Source of the DNA: Strigamia acuminata
Lineage: Eukaryota; Arthropoda; Chilopoda; Geophilomorpha; Linotaeniidae
DNA: 64,000 nt
Direction of reading: 5' to 3'
Assembly: GCA_949358305.1 (NCBI GenBank)
Contig: OX442314.1
Coordinates: 744,001 to 808,000 of the forward strand
The translations under genes and the position numbers were made by a program. Positions 29,738 through 42,107 of this stretch are shown here, piece after piece (the first letter of the stretch is position 1; every line of letters starts with the position of its first letter). The notes beneath the pieces were generated by a model, which saw only the letters and a program-made list of their open reading frames with translations, made no database searches and had not been told where the DNA came from.

Positions 29738-31396
29738 TTAGCATTCTTCAATGAGCCGACTTGGCTTGTTGACCGCTCTTCCGCTCCTCGTAACCATTGG
29801 TCTTGGAGATGTTCGCCTCGTCTCTGGTGATTGTCGAACTGGAACCGGAATCTCGGCCGTCGCTGGTGCCTGTTGATCCATTGGTGGTTCCTCGACCTCA
29901 CTGGACTCATCTGCTTGGCTGTCCCCTGGATCGATGTCGTCCGGCTTGTCCGAATCGTCCTTCAGTGGGATGAGGTGGAATCGATTGCGTTGCACCGTTT
30001 GCTTGTCGGTGTTAACAATGTATGAGCGCGGTCGTCCCGCCTTCTTCTCGATGACGCCCGATCGCCTCAAATCAATGATCCAAACCCTCTCGCCTGGTTG
30101 TAGATCTGGAAGATCCCTCGCTCGATGTCGCTTATCGAAATTCCTCTTTTGGTCTGCTATTCTCTTCTCCTCCTTCCCCCGAAGAAGTTTCGCATCTGGA
30201 GTCTTTGGCATCAGTTGGGTTGCGGCGATCGGAACTTCGGTCCTGATTTTCCGCCCCATCAGCAGCTCCGCGGGTGAGAATCCGTTTGCCAGTGGAGTCG
30301 CACGATAGCTTTGAAGTGCTTTAAAGCCGTCGCTAGATTTCTTCAAAATCCGCTTGATGACTTTGACCCCGGCTTCTGCGAACCCGTTACTCTGAGGATA
30401 TTTCGGACTCGATGTAGTGTGGATAAATTTCCAGTCTGTCGCGAATATGGAAAACTCCGATTTTAATAGAGTTCCAAATTGCGTTCCATTATCGCTGACC
30501 ACCTCTTGTGGTGTACCATGTCGCGAAAATATAGATTTTAGGAATAGAATCACTTCGCTTTCCTTGAGCGATGTCAGCGTCTTGACTTCTGGATACCGCG
30601 AGTAGTAATCTTCAACGAGCAAATACCACTGACGATCCAAGTAGAAAAGATCCATGCCAACTTTTTGCCATGGCCGTTTCGGGAATTCCGCTGGCATGAG
30701 TGGTTCGTGAGGATTTGTGGACTCTTTGATGCATTCCGTACACGTGGAAATGCGTTTTTCAACGTCCCTCGAAATCCCTGGCCACCAAACCGCAGACCTT
30801 GCCCTGGCTCGACATTTTGTGATTCCTAAGTGTCCCGTGTGGATCTTGTCGAATATGAATTCTCGTAATTCCGCTGGGATCACAATCCTTGACCCTTTCA
30901 TGAGTAGGCCTTCTTCTATGGCTATCTCATCTCGGTATTGCCAAAAATCCCCTAACCCTTGTGGTAATTGATCTTTGACTGGCCATCCATGTTGACTGAA
31001 CTGCCGAAGCTTGATGCAAATCGGATCCCTATTCTGGACATCAATGATTTCACCCAAGCGTTGGTCAGTCGCTTGAAGATGCTTGGTAATCAGCTGCACA
31101 TATGCAGTCACGCAACCCTCGAGTCGTTGCTCAATGTCGCCATCTTCTTCAGTGTCCGGCAATGGACGCCTTGACAAAACATCAGCCGCGCCTAACTCCT
31201 TGCCTGGAATGTGCTTGACCGTGTAGCAGTATCGCTGAAGTCGAAGTCGCATTCGTTGCAATTTCGGAGTGATCTCGTCAAGTTCCTTTGTCATTAAGAT
31301 GGGTACTAACGGCTTGTGGTCAGTTTCCAGACAGACGGGAATTCCAATGATGAAGTTCTTGAACCTCTCACATGCCCATACGAGAGCATATCCCTC
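29738..31396 (-). pseudogene. RNase H end and integrase of Ty3/gypsy element 1, cut off by the stop
   Basis: In frame with the preceding ORF but separated by its TAA. Shows the end of RNase H (LETDHKPLVPI, VLSRRP), an integrase HHCC zinc region (HTGHLGITKCRARARSAVWW, C..C) and DD-E core blocks (GMDLFYLDRQWYLLVEDYYS, VVSDNGTQF, NGFAEAGVKVIK). A GPY/F-like basic tail follows. Without readthrough this part cannot be made as a fusion. Independent start at 31,294 is possible only in theory. Confidence 0.85.
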
Positions 31397-33757
31397 TTAC
31401 TCTATCTGTGCCCAATTCTTCTGACATTTCGTTAAGGTTTTACTCGCGTAGGCAATCGGCCTGAATTTGCCGTCTTTTTGCTTTTGTTTAAGCACTGCAC
31501 CGACTCCGTATGAAGACGCATCTGCTGTGATCACTGTCTCTCTCGTAGGATCGAACCACGCTAATGTTGGGGCCTTTGATAATTCCTCTTTAATGGCGTC
31601 AAACGCTGCTTCTTGCTGCGTCCCCCATCGGAATTCATTCTTGCCGCCCAATAGTTCATTTAATGGGTGTGCTTTCGTTGCCAAATTCGGGATGAATCTA
31701 CCCAGGTAATTGACTGAACCCAGTAGACTTCGTAATTCCGACACATTTTCGGGCTTGCCCATTTTTCTAATGGCAACTATCCGGTCGTCATCGACATGAA
31801 CTCCGGCTTGATCAATGATGTGTCCCAGGAATTTTATCTTGGTTTTCCCGAACTCGCATTTCGCTACGTTCAACGTTATTCCCGCTTCTAGCAAGCGTTG
31901 GAGTACTGCACGTAAACGTCTATCATGTTCCTCGATGGTGTCGCCATAAACCAATATGTCATCAACGTTGACTTGCTTGCCTTCCAATCCTTCGAGAATT
32001 TCGCTCATTCTCTTCTGAAAGAATTCAGGTGCTGCATTTATGCCGAAAGGAAGCCTCTTGAACATGTATCGGCCAAATGGAGTGATGAATGTTGTCAACA
32101 GCCGTGATTCGGCATCCAACTGACACTGCCAAAAGCCATGATTGGCGTCGAGCTTTGAAAAATACTTTGCTTTCCCAAGCCGACCCAACACGTTCTCAGT
32201 AACGGGCATCGGATGTGTTTCTCGCATCACGTAGCGATTAAGCCTCACATAATCCACGCACATGCGAATCGATCCGTCGGGCTTCGGTGCCAAAACCAGC
32301 CCAGAACACCAATCTGTTGGTTCTTCTACCCGTTCTATTACTCCCAATAATACCATCTTGTCGAGGTTTGCTTTTATCTCGTTTAGTAGAGGAATCGGAA
32401 CTCTTCGAGGTGTCATTAACGCATATGGACTTGCATCAGGTTTCAGTCGTATTTTGTACGGTATTTCGACGCGCCCCAAACCGCTGAATAGCTTCGGGTA
32501 AGCCGTCTTCGGATCGAATGACATCTTTGGTGTCTTCTCCGTTTTCACCGCATCAACTCCGCAACGTCTGATGATGTCCAACTCTTCGCAGGTATCGCCA
32601 TCTAGTAATGGCTGCATCAAACCTCGAACGACGTAGATCGCTGTTAATTTCGACCGTCCTCGGTACTCGATTTTCTCCCATAACATTCCTAATGTTTCCA
32701 TTTTTCCTTTGGTCGCATTGTGCAAGTTCAGCTCGGGTTTCCGTAATTTTCTATCGGAAAAATAGTCCATGTAGACTTCCTCGGGAATACATGTCGTTTC
32801 GGCGCCGGAATCTGCCTTGAATGTGATTCTTGCGTTCCTGATCTCGACCGACACATGCCATCTTCCCTGTCGACTGGCAACTCCATTGACTGATTCAATG
32901 TAAGCATCCGTCGTTTCATCGACCCCTTGAACCGCTGCACTTCGACAAACCCTCGCATAATGACCTTTGCGATTGCATTTGTGACATGTCAGCCTCGTTG
33001 CTGGGCAATCCTTCATCGGATGGAATCCGCCGCCACATCTGCCGCAATTACTCGAGTTTTTCGATGCATTCTTCGGCTGTGTCTTGGGACCGCCGTCCGG
33101 TTTGCTCGATTTCCCGCTGTCATCTGGCTGTTCTGTCTTCCTTTTCCAGAAGTTTGATCGTTGCACCTTCTTGGAGTCAACTCGATCCACGGACTTATTG
33201 GTCGATGACGCTTCCAGCAATGTTTTCGACTGCGAATTGACCTGTTCAGACTGTTTCGTCATCTCGATTGCCTTCGCCAATGTCAAGTTGCTTTGAAGCT
33301 GAAGCTTCTTTGCCATCGCCTTGTCCCGGATGCCATTCACGATCTTATCGCGGATAAACTCGTTGTACAATGCATCAAATTTGCAGTGCTTGGCCGCTGT
33401 GTGCAATGCCGTGATGTATTCGTCCATTGTTTCACCGTCCTTTTGCTGGCGGTTGTAGAACATGGCTCGCTCATAAATCACGTTTGTTGTCGTAACAAAT
33501 TTTGCCTCAAAAGCTGACTTCACTTTTGCATAATCGTGCTTGTCTGGATCCGCCAATTTAAATGATGTGTAAATGTCATTTGCTGTGTCCCCCATGTGGT
33601 AAAGGAGTGAAGCCACTTGCTTTTTGCCTGGCTGTGTGTCCAAATCCACCATGGAGCGAAACAACTCAAATCTGGCAATCCATCTTGGCCAATCTGCAGC
33701 ATTCTTGAAGTCAAATTCATCTGGTGGTTTGCAAATGCTGTGCTCCACTTTTGCCAT
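31397..33757 (-). CDS. Gag-protease-RT part of Ty3/gypsy element 1, ends at a premature stop
   Basis: 786 codons. A Gag-like N-terminal domain is followed by two CCHC knuckles (C238-C241-H246-C251 and C258-C261-H266-C271), a DSGA protease site at residue 316, and reverse transcriptase with VNVDD at about 596-600. The start of RNase H (ITADASSYGVGAVL) follows. The frame halts at a TAA at 31397-31399 inside RNase H. The same frame continues without a shift on the far side, so one point mutation separates this from the downstream part. Confidence 0.9.
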   Translation of the reverse strand: MAKVEHSICKPPDEFDFKNAADWPRWIARFELFRSMVDLDTQPGKKQVASLLYHMGDTANDIYTSFKLADPDKHDYAKVKSAFEAKFVTTTNVIYERAMFYNRQQKDGETMDEYITALHTAAKHCKFDALYNEFIRDKIVNGIRDKAMAKKLQLQSNLTLAKAIEMTKQSEQVNSQSKTLLEASSTNKSVDRVDSKKVQRSNFWKRKTEQPDDSGKSSKPDGGPKTQPKNASKNSSNCGRCGGGFHPMKDCPATRLTCHKCNRKGHYARVCRSAAVQGVDETTDAYIESVNGVASRQGRWHVSVEIRNARITFKADSGAETTCIPEEVYMDYFSDRKLRKPELNLHNATKGKMETLGMLWEKIEYRGRSKLTAIYVVRGLMQPLLDGDTCEELDIIRRCGVDAVKTEKTPKMSFDPKTAYPKLFSGLGRVEIPYKIRLKPDASPYALMTPRRVPIPLLNEIKANLDKMVLLGVIERVEEPTDWCSGLVLAPKPDGSIRMCVDYVRLNRYVMRETHPMPVTENVLGRLGKAKYFSKLDANHGFWQCQLDAESRLLTTFITPFGRYMFKRLPFGINAAPEFFQKRMSEILEGLEGKQVNVDDILVYGDTIEEHDRRLRAVLQRLLEAGITLNVAKCEFGKTKIKFLGHIIDQAGVHVDDDRIVAIRKMGKPENVSELRSLLGSVNYLGRFIPNLATKAHPLNELLGGKNEFRWGTQQEAAFDAIKEELSKAPTLAWFDPTRETVITADASSYGVGAVLKQKQKDGKFRPIAYASKTLTKCQKNWAQIE

Positions 33758-34499
33758 TATTTGTGGAATGTTTTTCTCTTCCTTCTCCTCCTCTTGGTCC
33801 TCTAGTATGGGCTCAATGATGAGTAAGGCTAAAATTCCTTTTTCACTTCCTTCTCCTCCTCTTGGTCGTTTAGTATGGGCTTAATGATGAGGAAGGACTC
33901 AATTCCTTGTCTTCTTCAAACAAAAGGCACATTTGCCAGCTTCTACAGACGAAAATTGTCGAAAATTGACGAAAATAGACGAATCTCGAAGAATACTCGG
34001 CAAATAATCGGCGTGCTCGAGCTCGCGCATCAACGTCGCACTTGTTGCTCACGATCGCACGTCGTTTTCGGTCCCAAATGTCTGAATTTTGTATGGCCTA
34101 CCGTCCTTATTGACGTATCTTCACCCAGTTGATATTTCCAACCAATTTCCAGTGTGATTTCCGCTGCCACCATGTGTTGTTAGATGCTCAAATCTGGAGG
34201 CTGATGAAATAACATGAGGACGCCATTACAGTGTAGAAACAACAACTAGTGCCACCTTTTAATGGTACACATAAGTATAATACAAGAACGCCATCTGGCG
34301 TGATAAATACACAACATAACACACACTTACCTTATATTTTCCTTTCGAATCTTGGCCCAAAAGCCGAAAAGCCTCGTTGCTTCTACTTCCAAACAATTTT
34401 TAAGTAGCGATTGCTTAGCCTGTGATGCAAATTGATCGGAGAAAAAATTCCGGTTTTTCTGAGTAATTCGTGCTAAACCCCGTCTTTATTTATTTAGTT

Positions 34500-35060
34500 C
34501 TCGTTTCTTTTCAAAGAGCAGAGCAGCGCTGTTATGAATATCAATAAATAACTCGCATCTCAAACACATTAATTTCTGAATTTAATAATGAAAGCTCGGT
34601 CAAAGCAACGACGACGACGCCATTGCGAATCGATCGAACAGTCCCGACGTGATCAAACGTGAACAAAATGACATATTCGCGGTATTTCATCGAAAAGTAA
34701 TGATAATATCTAAAGAAAATAATTAAAACAAATTTAATTCGTACATAGGAAGTGACTTCCAGCATGAACACGCCATCTGGTGCCTGTCCTGGCCGATCTA
34801 CGTCTCTGCCTGACGCCGAATGCACGTCCTGCAGTACAAGCGGCCGTCCGAGCACTCTTGCATTTCTTGCTTGAACAGTTCGTCCTCAAGCATCAGTTGC
34901 ACGTGACGTGCAATTGATGCTTGAGGACGAACTGCTCACAACTCGTGCAAGACATGCATCAGTCCTCCAACTGCAGCTTGTTCTGCGGAACTTGCAGTTC
35001 GATTTTTATCTGGCGCTCCGTTTCCTCGTCCATTTTAAAATGTAATTACACGTCAGAATT
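34500..35060. pseudogene. Rearranged fragment of an RNF216-like gene
   Basis: Two pieces in opposite orientation. On the plus strand, 34,540-34,750 resembles the 5' flank, exon 1 and intron 1 of copies A and D. On the minus strand, about 34,740-35,035 encodes a decayed RING1: DEETERQIKIE-like linker, then ECSDGRLYCRTCIRRQAET followed by a stop. A near-perfect palindrome sits at the point where the minus-strand piece is broken. No intact frame remains. Confidence 0.65.
34876..34934. repeat. 59-bp near-perfect palindrome
   Basis: Arms 34876-34904 and 34906-34934 (29 bp each, one mismatch, 1-nt loop) start CAGTTCGTCCTCAAGCATCA. The arms are RING1-coding sequence of the pseudogene, so it arose by a local inverted duplication. 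Confidence 0.85.
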
Positions 35061-35927
35061 TTTGTTTAATTCTGTCTGGATGGAGTGCAAGTTCTATTTG
35101 CTTTTCCGCATTAATTTGGTGTACACGACTGTACAAATATTTATTTGTTTTCATATGTTGTTGTAAAAGTAAAATTTCTCGAATTAAAATGATGGTCGAG
35201 TCAGTTTTATTAAATTTTATATTCTATTGCCGTGAAGATTTCATATTATTTATATTTAACATTTTATTTTAATGATGATCGATTAGTTTGGATCGAGCGT
35301 TGTACAAATTGACTAGAACACTCAATTTCATCAAACAGAGATGCGAGTAATCCGCCATCTTTAATAACAACTTCCAAAACCTCAAAACAAAACGGCTACA
35401 GCTTTCTTAAATCTTATAGTGAAGACATAAATTAAAATAAAAAAATAATTCATGAAATTTCCATTGTTTATCCACTAATTTCACATTCAATCTCAATTAA
35501 TTTTGTCACGGATCTTTTGCAAACAACAAATTGGTTAAATTTCAACATAAAAATGAAATTGTAAAGTGTCCAAACCTCGGGCTCTCGATCTCCGTCTAGC
35601 GGTCCATCTGCCGACAAAATTCAACTCTGTATCAACAAACAAACACAAATCAAACACAACGGCGCGAGTTCAGCGCGCGCAATTTCAAATTCATTTCACG
35701 AGCCATGCAAGTTTCGGCTTTTGTCGAATCTCGGCCGAAAAGGCCTAAAAGAGGAAATTGATTCCGGTATTTCTGAGTAATTTATTAAACTTCGCATAAA
35801 TTTCCCGTTTCTTTTCACAGAGTTGAGCCGTTATAAGTATCAATAAATAACCGGCACGATTTCTTAATTTAATCATGAAAATCGCTGAAAAAAGTTGAAT
35901 TTTTAAAATCCCGTCACAGCAACGACG

Positions 35928-38649
35928 ATGAACAACGACGGCGACGACAATGCGGATCGTCCGAACACTGCCGGCACGATCGCCGCTGCGCCCGCGCCAG
36001 AAGCTGAAAACGACATCACAGAAGTATTTCATCGTAAATTAATCCAAACTATCAAATAAAATAATTAAAAGTGATTTAATTTCTATATAGGAAGTAGCTT
36101 TGATCGTTAACAAGCTTCGCGAACTGTATTCGGATTTCGTAGTAGATCCGAACGAGGTTTACGCGTTGCTTGAACCAGTGAGCGCGAATGCCAACAGGAC
36201 GTACATCGTGATCAATCGTATGATCGCCAAATGGCAAAAGGAACCCGAAGAAATGCCATTTAACATCCCGGGGGAACAAAAAGCGGACAAATACGACGAA
36301 CTGCTCAATGACGTGGAGGTGGTTAGCAAAGTCGTTCGGAACAAAAGCAGGGAGGAGATCCTCGCGTATTTGGAGGCGTTCCACGCGAATCCGGACCGAG
36401 TACGCATCGTGATCGGCGAATTGCTCGGAATGAACGGGCCGGCGCCGTTTCCTGCGGCGAATGACGGTCGGAGCGCCGGGAATGATGGGGCGTCGACGTC
36501 GGCCGAATCGATGGCGATGGAGAAAGTGAGATCGATTTTAGAGCTTTTCCCGGACGCGGATCCCGAATATCTGCGGAATTTCGTCGAGAAATGGGCGGAC
36601 AACGTGAATCACATCAACGCGACGGTCTACGGGTGGATGGACAATCGGAATTACCCGAGGTTGGCGGAAGTTCGACGAGCGGCGACAAAACGGAAAATTT
36701 TGGAAAGGTTTTCTCGTTGTTTTATGCATTCTGATATTTTTATGATACGAGAAAAGGTTTTTATTACTTTTTTTCGTTTTGCAGCGATCTCAGCGTCGAG
36801 GAGTTCTTGGAGATGTTCCCGGACCCGGATAACTATTTCAACAACAAAAACAGACCCACAAGTGTATCGTACAGACACCACGTCGATCGCTACCTCCAAA
36901 ACCGGTTTAAATACGCGTTCCACGCCGATTTGTTGAAAGTGATGCACAAACACAAGTTCCACCTCACGCCGGTCGTGAAGGAGTTGAATGCCATTTGGAA
37001 CGTCTCCCCAACAGACGGTGAATTAATTAATCAATTTAATAAATTAATCAATAAGTAATAAACTTAAATGCAGAACCGCTAGCCAAGAAGACGAAAAAGA
37101 CCGTGAGGACAAAGAAGTTTCCGACTCAACACGTACCCATGCCGAATACGATCGACGAACTCTTCTACAAAGAGAAGTTGTTCATCCAAATGGAAGACAA
37201 AATCAAACGTAATTTACAATCATAAATCATGTAATCGTGTAATTATAATAATTCCGTTTCTAGGACACAAAAAAGAGAAGGAATTGCAGCGTCTGACTAA
37301 AATCGAAGTGGCGAAGGCAAACGACGAACTGATGGAGTGCAGTTTGTGCTTCGACGACGAAGTTCTCTTGAAGGACATGCTGCAGTGCACGGACGGACAC
37401 CTCTTCTGCAGGACGTGCGTACGGCGTCAGGCAGAGATGCACATCGGCCTGGGCAAGTACGAGATCCCGTGCCTCGACCCGTACTGCGAGAGCGCCTTCC
37501 CGCCCGTCGTGCTGCAGGACGTTTTGCCGCCCAACGTTTTCTCTAACGTCGTCCGCAAGTTGCAGGAGGAGGAGATTCGGCGCGCAGACATCCCGGATCT
37601 CGAGTCGTGTCCCCACTGCTCGTTCTCCGCCATCATTTCGGACGCGAATCTCAAGATCTTTCGCTGCCTGAACCCCGACTGTCTCAAAGTGACGTGCAGG
37701 TAATGTAAAAAGAAACAAAAGAAAAGAAAATGCTAATTTCTAATTGTTCATTTTGTAAATGAAGATCGTGCAAGCAGCCGAACCACCTCCCGCTGGGCTG
37801 CGACGAGCAGAAATCCGAAGTGCAGTTCCGCACGTACGTCGAGGACCACATGACCGAAGCGTTGGTGCGCACGTGTCCGAAGTGCAAGCGGCGCATCATC
37901 AAAGAGTACGGCTGCAACTTGATGACGTGCACGTGCGGCCAACAGTTCTGCTACGTGTGTCGCAAGACCATCTGGGGCTCCATTCATTTCGGGAACGGAA
38001 GGTGAGTTAATGAGTGACAAAAGTTAATCAATTTCATTTAAACTCACTCGTCAGGTGTCCTCAATTCTCCAACGACGATGAACTGCATCGGCTTGAGGTG
38101 CAGGAGGGCGCCAAGAAGGCGAAGCGAGACTACCTAGAGACGCACCCGGAAGCGCGGGCGTCGGAGTTAAGGCTCGACCCGGCCCAAACGCCGTTCGCAG
38201 CCGTGCAGAGGCAGCAGCAGCTGTACGCGTTTGGCGCCATGCCCAGGCTCAACGAGCAAGGACAGATCGTCTTCCCCAACCAACAGCAGCGTGCGCAGGG
38301 TGCCCTGCCATTCAACTTGCCTTGGCCCTTTAATTTTTGGCGACCTGCGCCGAGGCCCCCGCCGGTGGTACCTGCACCGAGGCCCCCGCCGGTGGTACCT
38401 GCACCGAGGCCCCCGCCGGTGGCACCTGCGCCGAGGCCCCCGCCGGTGGTACCTGCGCCGAGGCCCCCGCCGGTGGCACCTGCGCCGAGGCCCCCGCCGG
38501 TAGAACCTGCGCCAGACCCGTTTCTTTTTGGACAACCTGCGCCAAACCCCGATCCTCTTGTACAACCTGCGCCGAGGCCACGTCGTCGTCGTGCTCGTCG
38601 TTATCAATTTTCCTCTTTGCCATCAAAGGACGTCGCGGAGGGAAATTGA
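35928..38649 (+). CDS. RNF216: RNF216-like RBR E3 ubiquitin ligase, copy A
   Basis: Seven exons: 35928-36023, 36091-36707, 36785-37017, 37074-37208, 37264-37699, 37765-38001, 38055-38649; 782 residues, phases consistent. The N-terminal half has repeated helical modules around FPDADPEYLRNFVEKW and FPDPDNYF, as in RNF216 relatives. RING1 starts near residue 386 (CSLCFDDEV, QCTDGHLFCRTC). The IBR follows (CPHCSF to LKVTCRSCKQPNHLPLGC). RING2 reads TCPKCKRRIIKEYGCNLMTC; by family analogy the Cys after LMT is the catalytic, ubiquitin-accepting one. The last exon carries a Pro-rich tail of 9-residue repeats (PAPRPPPVV). Start is the first ATG in a frame shared with copy D. RBR ligases accept ubiquitin on RING2 before passing it to substrates. 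Confidence 0.9.
38340..38512. repeat. 27-bp coding repeat in copy A last exon
   Basis: Six to seven units of about 27 bp (CCGAGGCCCCCGCCGGTGGT...) encode the PAPRPPPVV / PAPRPPPVA tail. Copy B lacks them, so they grew after the two copies split. Confidence 0.85.
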
Positions 38650-39510
38650 ACAAAAAGCAATAATTAATTATTCTTCTTTGAAATTCATTGGTCTTCGTGT
38701 ATACTTATACAAGTATAGATATAAAGAAAATCATTTTCTTATTACGTTTTTATTTGTTTTTCTAGCTTTATAAAATTTACAAACAAACTTGCAATACAAA
38801 TACAAATACAAATACTAAATACCTCTTGCCCCTGACAACAGCGCTCTTGTGCTCTACCTTTAAACGTTAGGTTAAGGGCACGTTAGGTTAAGGGCACATT
38901 GTTAAACAACTAGAAAACATCAAATATAAATAAAATTCGACTGACAAAAAAATGAAGAATTGACAAATCCAATCACCAATTCAATCGGCTCGCAAATTCA
39001 AAACAATGACCCGCATGAGGAAATAACAATATACGGTAACTAACACTCGCATCCCCCATCTGGTGTCAAAATACACCAAATGGTGTCAAAATGGGGCTAC
39101 AGACTGTTCTAGGCCATGACGTTTCAAAAATTTAGAAATTTTGAAATTTTTGAAATTTTTGAAATTTTTAAATTTTGAAATTTTGAAATTTTTAAAATGA
39201 TGATAATAATAATAATAATAATGATGAAAATCATAACAATAATTTTGCAACGAAAATAATAACAAAGGATGAGAACGATATTTTGTTTTGTTTAAAACAA
39301 AACACAACAACAACGATCATCTCAAAACTTTTGGCTTACATTCCAAAATCTAGGCCTGAAAGCCTATTTCGTCTTCTTCTTGCAACAAGAAGAAGACGAA
39401 GAAGAAGAAGACATTGCAACCACATTGCAACCACATTTCACAAGTATTTCGCCGTAAATTAGTCCCAACTATCAAACAAAATAATTAAAATGGATTTAAT
39501 TTGTATGTAG
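38650..39510. other. 3' flank of copy A and upstream flank of decayed copy C'
   Basis: Contains the probable 3' UTR of copy A, with an inverted repeat ACTTATACAAGTAT, and a run of AAATTTTGAAATTT-like short repeats (39,120-39,200). From about 38,700 it aligns by eye with 50,695-51,438. No gene seen. Confidence 0.5.
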
Positions 39511-40525
39511 GAACTGACTAATATCTTTAACTTGCTTCGAGTGCTCCGAACGAAGTTTACAAGATGATTGGAACCGTGAGAGCGAATCCCAACCGAAGAA
39601 ACATCGTCATGGATCGTTTGATCGCAGAACGGCTAACTGAATCCGAAAAAGCGCCGTTGTCCACCCCGAAAGATAAGAAAACGCACCGAACAAGTTCAAC
39701 GAATTGATCAACGAATCGTTGATCAATTCGGTGGTGAGCAGATTCGTTCCGAGCGAGAGCCGGAAGAAAATCCTCGCGTATCTGGAAGCGTTTCACGAGA
39801 ATCCCAACCGAGTACGCATTGTGATCGGCGAGTTCCTCGGAATGAACGGAATGGCGCCTTTTCCCGTGACGAATAAAGCGACGAAAGCCGGGAATAATGG
39901 GCCGGAAACCATCGCTTAATTCCACTTCGACGGAAAAGAATAACAATGTTTCGGCGATAATGGAGATAGAAGGTCAACTCGATTTTGGAGCTCTTTCCGG
40001 ACGCTCATCCCGAATACCTGCGCACTTTTCTGGAGAGATGGAAGAACGATGTGAATTACATAAACGCGACGGTTAACGGGTGGTTGGAAAACCGTTCGTA
40101 TCCCAGGTTGGCCGAAGCTCAAAAAGCGACGGTCAAGCGGAAATTTGTCGAAAGGTTTTCTACTTATTTTGTCTATTCTGTTTCGTTTTTAAAGTGTTTC
40201 CACGAACAAACCGTTTTTAATGTTTTTATTTCATGATTTGTCGTTGTTTGTATTGATTTTTGTCATCATTTTGCACTGAATTTCTTTTGCAGCAAGTTCA
40301 GCGTTGAGGAATTCCTGGAGATGTTCCCAGACCCGGAGAACTTCTTCAAAAACAACGACCGAGTCGTGAGTGCATCGTACCGGTTGCAAGTTGAATGCTA
40401 CGTCAGTAACCAGTTCTGATACGCGTACAAAAACGATTTGACGCAAGTGATGGAGAAACACCGTTTCCACCTCACGCCCATCATGAGAGAGATGAATGCG
40501 CTCTGGAACGTTTCGCCCACTGACG
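39511..40525 (+). pseudogene. Decayed RNF216-like copy C' (exons 2-3)
   Basis: Exon 2 equivalent at 39511-40154 with a frame break and small deletion near 39,545 and further shifts. Exon 3 equivalent at 40293-40525 is well preserved (SVEEFLEMFPDPENFF) but has an in-frame TGA at 40417-40419. No RING exons follow in this orientation. Closest to copy B in sequence. Confidence 0.82.
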
Positions 40526-40625
40526 GTGAATTGATCAGACGAAAGTAACAAATTGTGACTGTCTGAATACGCCTAATACTAAAAACCACATAAAATGAAT
40601 AAAATAAACCAAATAACGATAAAAC

Positions 40626-41530
40626 CTTTCTATGAATTTCTCTTTAGCTTTGGCCAACTTTGGATACGAGTTATTCTCCATCCATCCGTAAACCGTCGTG
40701 TTGATGTAATTTACATCGTCCGCTCATTTCTCGACGAAATTGCGCAGATATTCGGAATCCGCGTCTGGGAAAAGCTCTAAAATTGATCTGACTTTCTCTA
40801 TCGCCATTGATTCGGCCGAAGTCGACTTTGCCCCATCATTCCCGGCGCTCCGACCGTCATTCGCTGCAGGAAACCGCCGGCATTTCCGTTCATTCCGAGC
40901 AATTCGGCGACCACGATGCGTCCTGGGTCGGGATTCTCGTGTAATGCCTCCAGATACGCGAGAATCTCCTCCCGGCTTTTGTTTGGAACGAAATTGCTGA
41001 CCACCTCCACATCGCTGACCAATTCGTCGAACTTGTTCATTTTCCTCCGGCATGTTCATCGGCGCTGGTTCGGGTTTATTTAGCCGTTCGGCGATCAAAC
41101 GATGGATGTTGCCATTTTTACGATTCAAGCAACTCGCAAATTTGATCGGATCCACTACGAAATCCGGATGCAGTTCTCGAAGCGTGTTTACGATAAAAGT
41201 TACTCTCTAGATGCAAATTAAATAATTTTAATTTGCTTTGATACTTGTGAAGTGTGGCAATAAATAATTTACGATCAAATGTCTCTAAAATGTCATTTTC
41301 TTCGCCTGCGCGCAGTCGCGCGGGGTCAACGCCAATTTTGCCGGAATGTCCGGACGATGCGTATTGTGACGTCGTCGTCGTCGCTGCTCTTACATGCACT
41401 TACACGCAAGTGAGCAAGTTCGTTCAGAACAAGAGCCGGGAGGAGATGGCAAGACACATCGGAAAGATCTTGCGCAGCATCCCGCATTTTAATATTCCTT
41501 GTGCGCTGCAGAGAAGTTTCAAGGGGACGT
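40626..41530 (-). pseudogene. Decayed RNF216-like copy C'' (exons 1-2)
   Basis: Minus-strand exon 2 equivalent at 40626-41207 contains MEKVRSILELFPDADSEYLR and NFVPNKSREEILAYLEA but is broken by a frameshift near 41,040. An exon 1 remnant lies at about 41,290-41,400. A small plus-strand piece at 41,410-41,550 repeats KFVQNKSREEMARH and looks like inserted exon 2 sequence. No RING region. Confidence 0.78.
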
Positions 41531-42107
41531 TTTCAATTTTTAGTTTCGCCTGATGAAAATAAGCAGAAGAATGAATTCAACTGCAATCAGCAGATTGTTT
41601 TCCGAATTAATAGAAAAGAAAATGTTGAATTTCAGGCACCTCAAAAATGAAGAAATTCTCGGCAATTCTTAAAACAATTTTGTAAATTTTATAGAGAGAG
41701 AAAAACAAATAAAACATGATAAGAAAATGATTTTCTTTTTTTTATATCTATACAAGTATACACAAAGACCAATCAATTTCAGACGTTACGGGTGGACGTT
41801 CAGACGTTACGGGTGCAGCTGGTGAAGGGAATCGCGGATGGGGTTCAGAACGATCTCGGTGACTGGTGTAGCGGTGGCCGCTTCAATGGCAGCAGCTGCG
41901 GCAGCATCACGTGGTCGGCGACGGGAATCGCGTTATTCGGAATAGAATAAATTTTTTTGGCATTTGAGTCAAATTTATTGACTGATGCCTTGCTTGGTGG
42001 TTTATTGGCAAAAGTAGCGCCGAAAATCTTAATCATGGAGTCAATATTTACGAAAATATCCTCCTCGTCGCGACGGCCATCTTGGACATCTTGTTCGGAA
42101 ATCATAA

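Larger units (their letters stand above)
29532..34325 (-). mobile_element. Ty3/gypsy LTR retrotransposon 1
   Basis: Matching LTRs (29532-29684 and 34173-34325, 153 bp each, TGTGTTG...CACACA) are flanked by 5-bp target duplications CTTAC (29527-29531 and 34326-34330). The coding strand is minus. The primer-binding site starts directly after the 5' LTR at 34172 (TGGTGGCAGCGG), matching the 3' end of a tRNA-Leu. A purine tract GGGAGGGGGA lies next to the 3' LTR (about 29,685-29,694). The LTRs differ by very few bases, so the insertion is fairly young. It inserted beside a fragment of an RNF216-like copy. Confidence 0.93.

Noticed and set aside
38167-38663. Minus- and plus-strand frames rich in Arg/Gly or Gly/Thr across the copy A tail
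   Set aside because: Out-of-frame readings of the 27-bp coding repeat in copy A.
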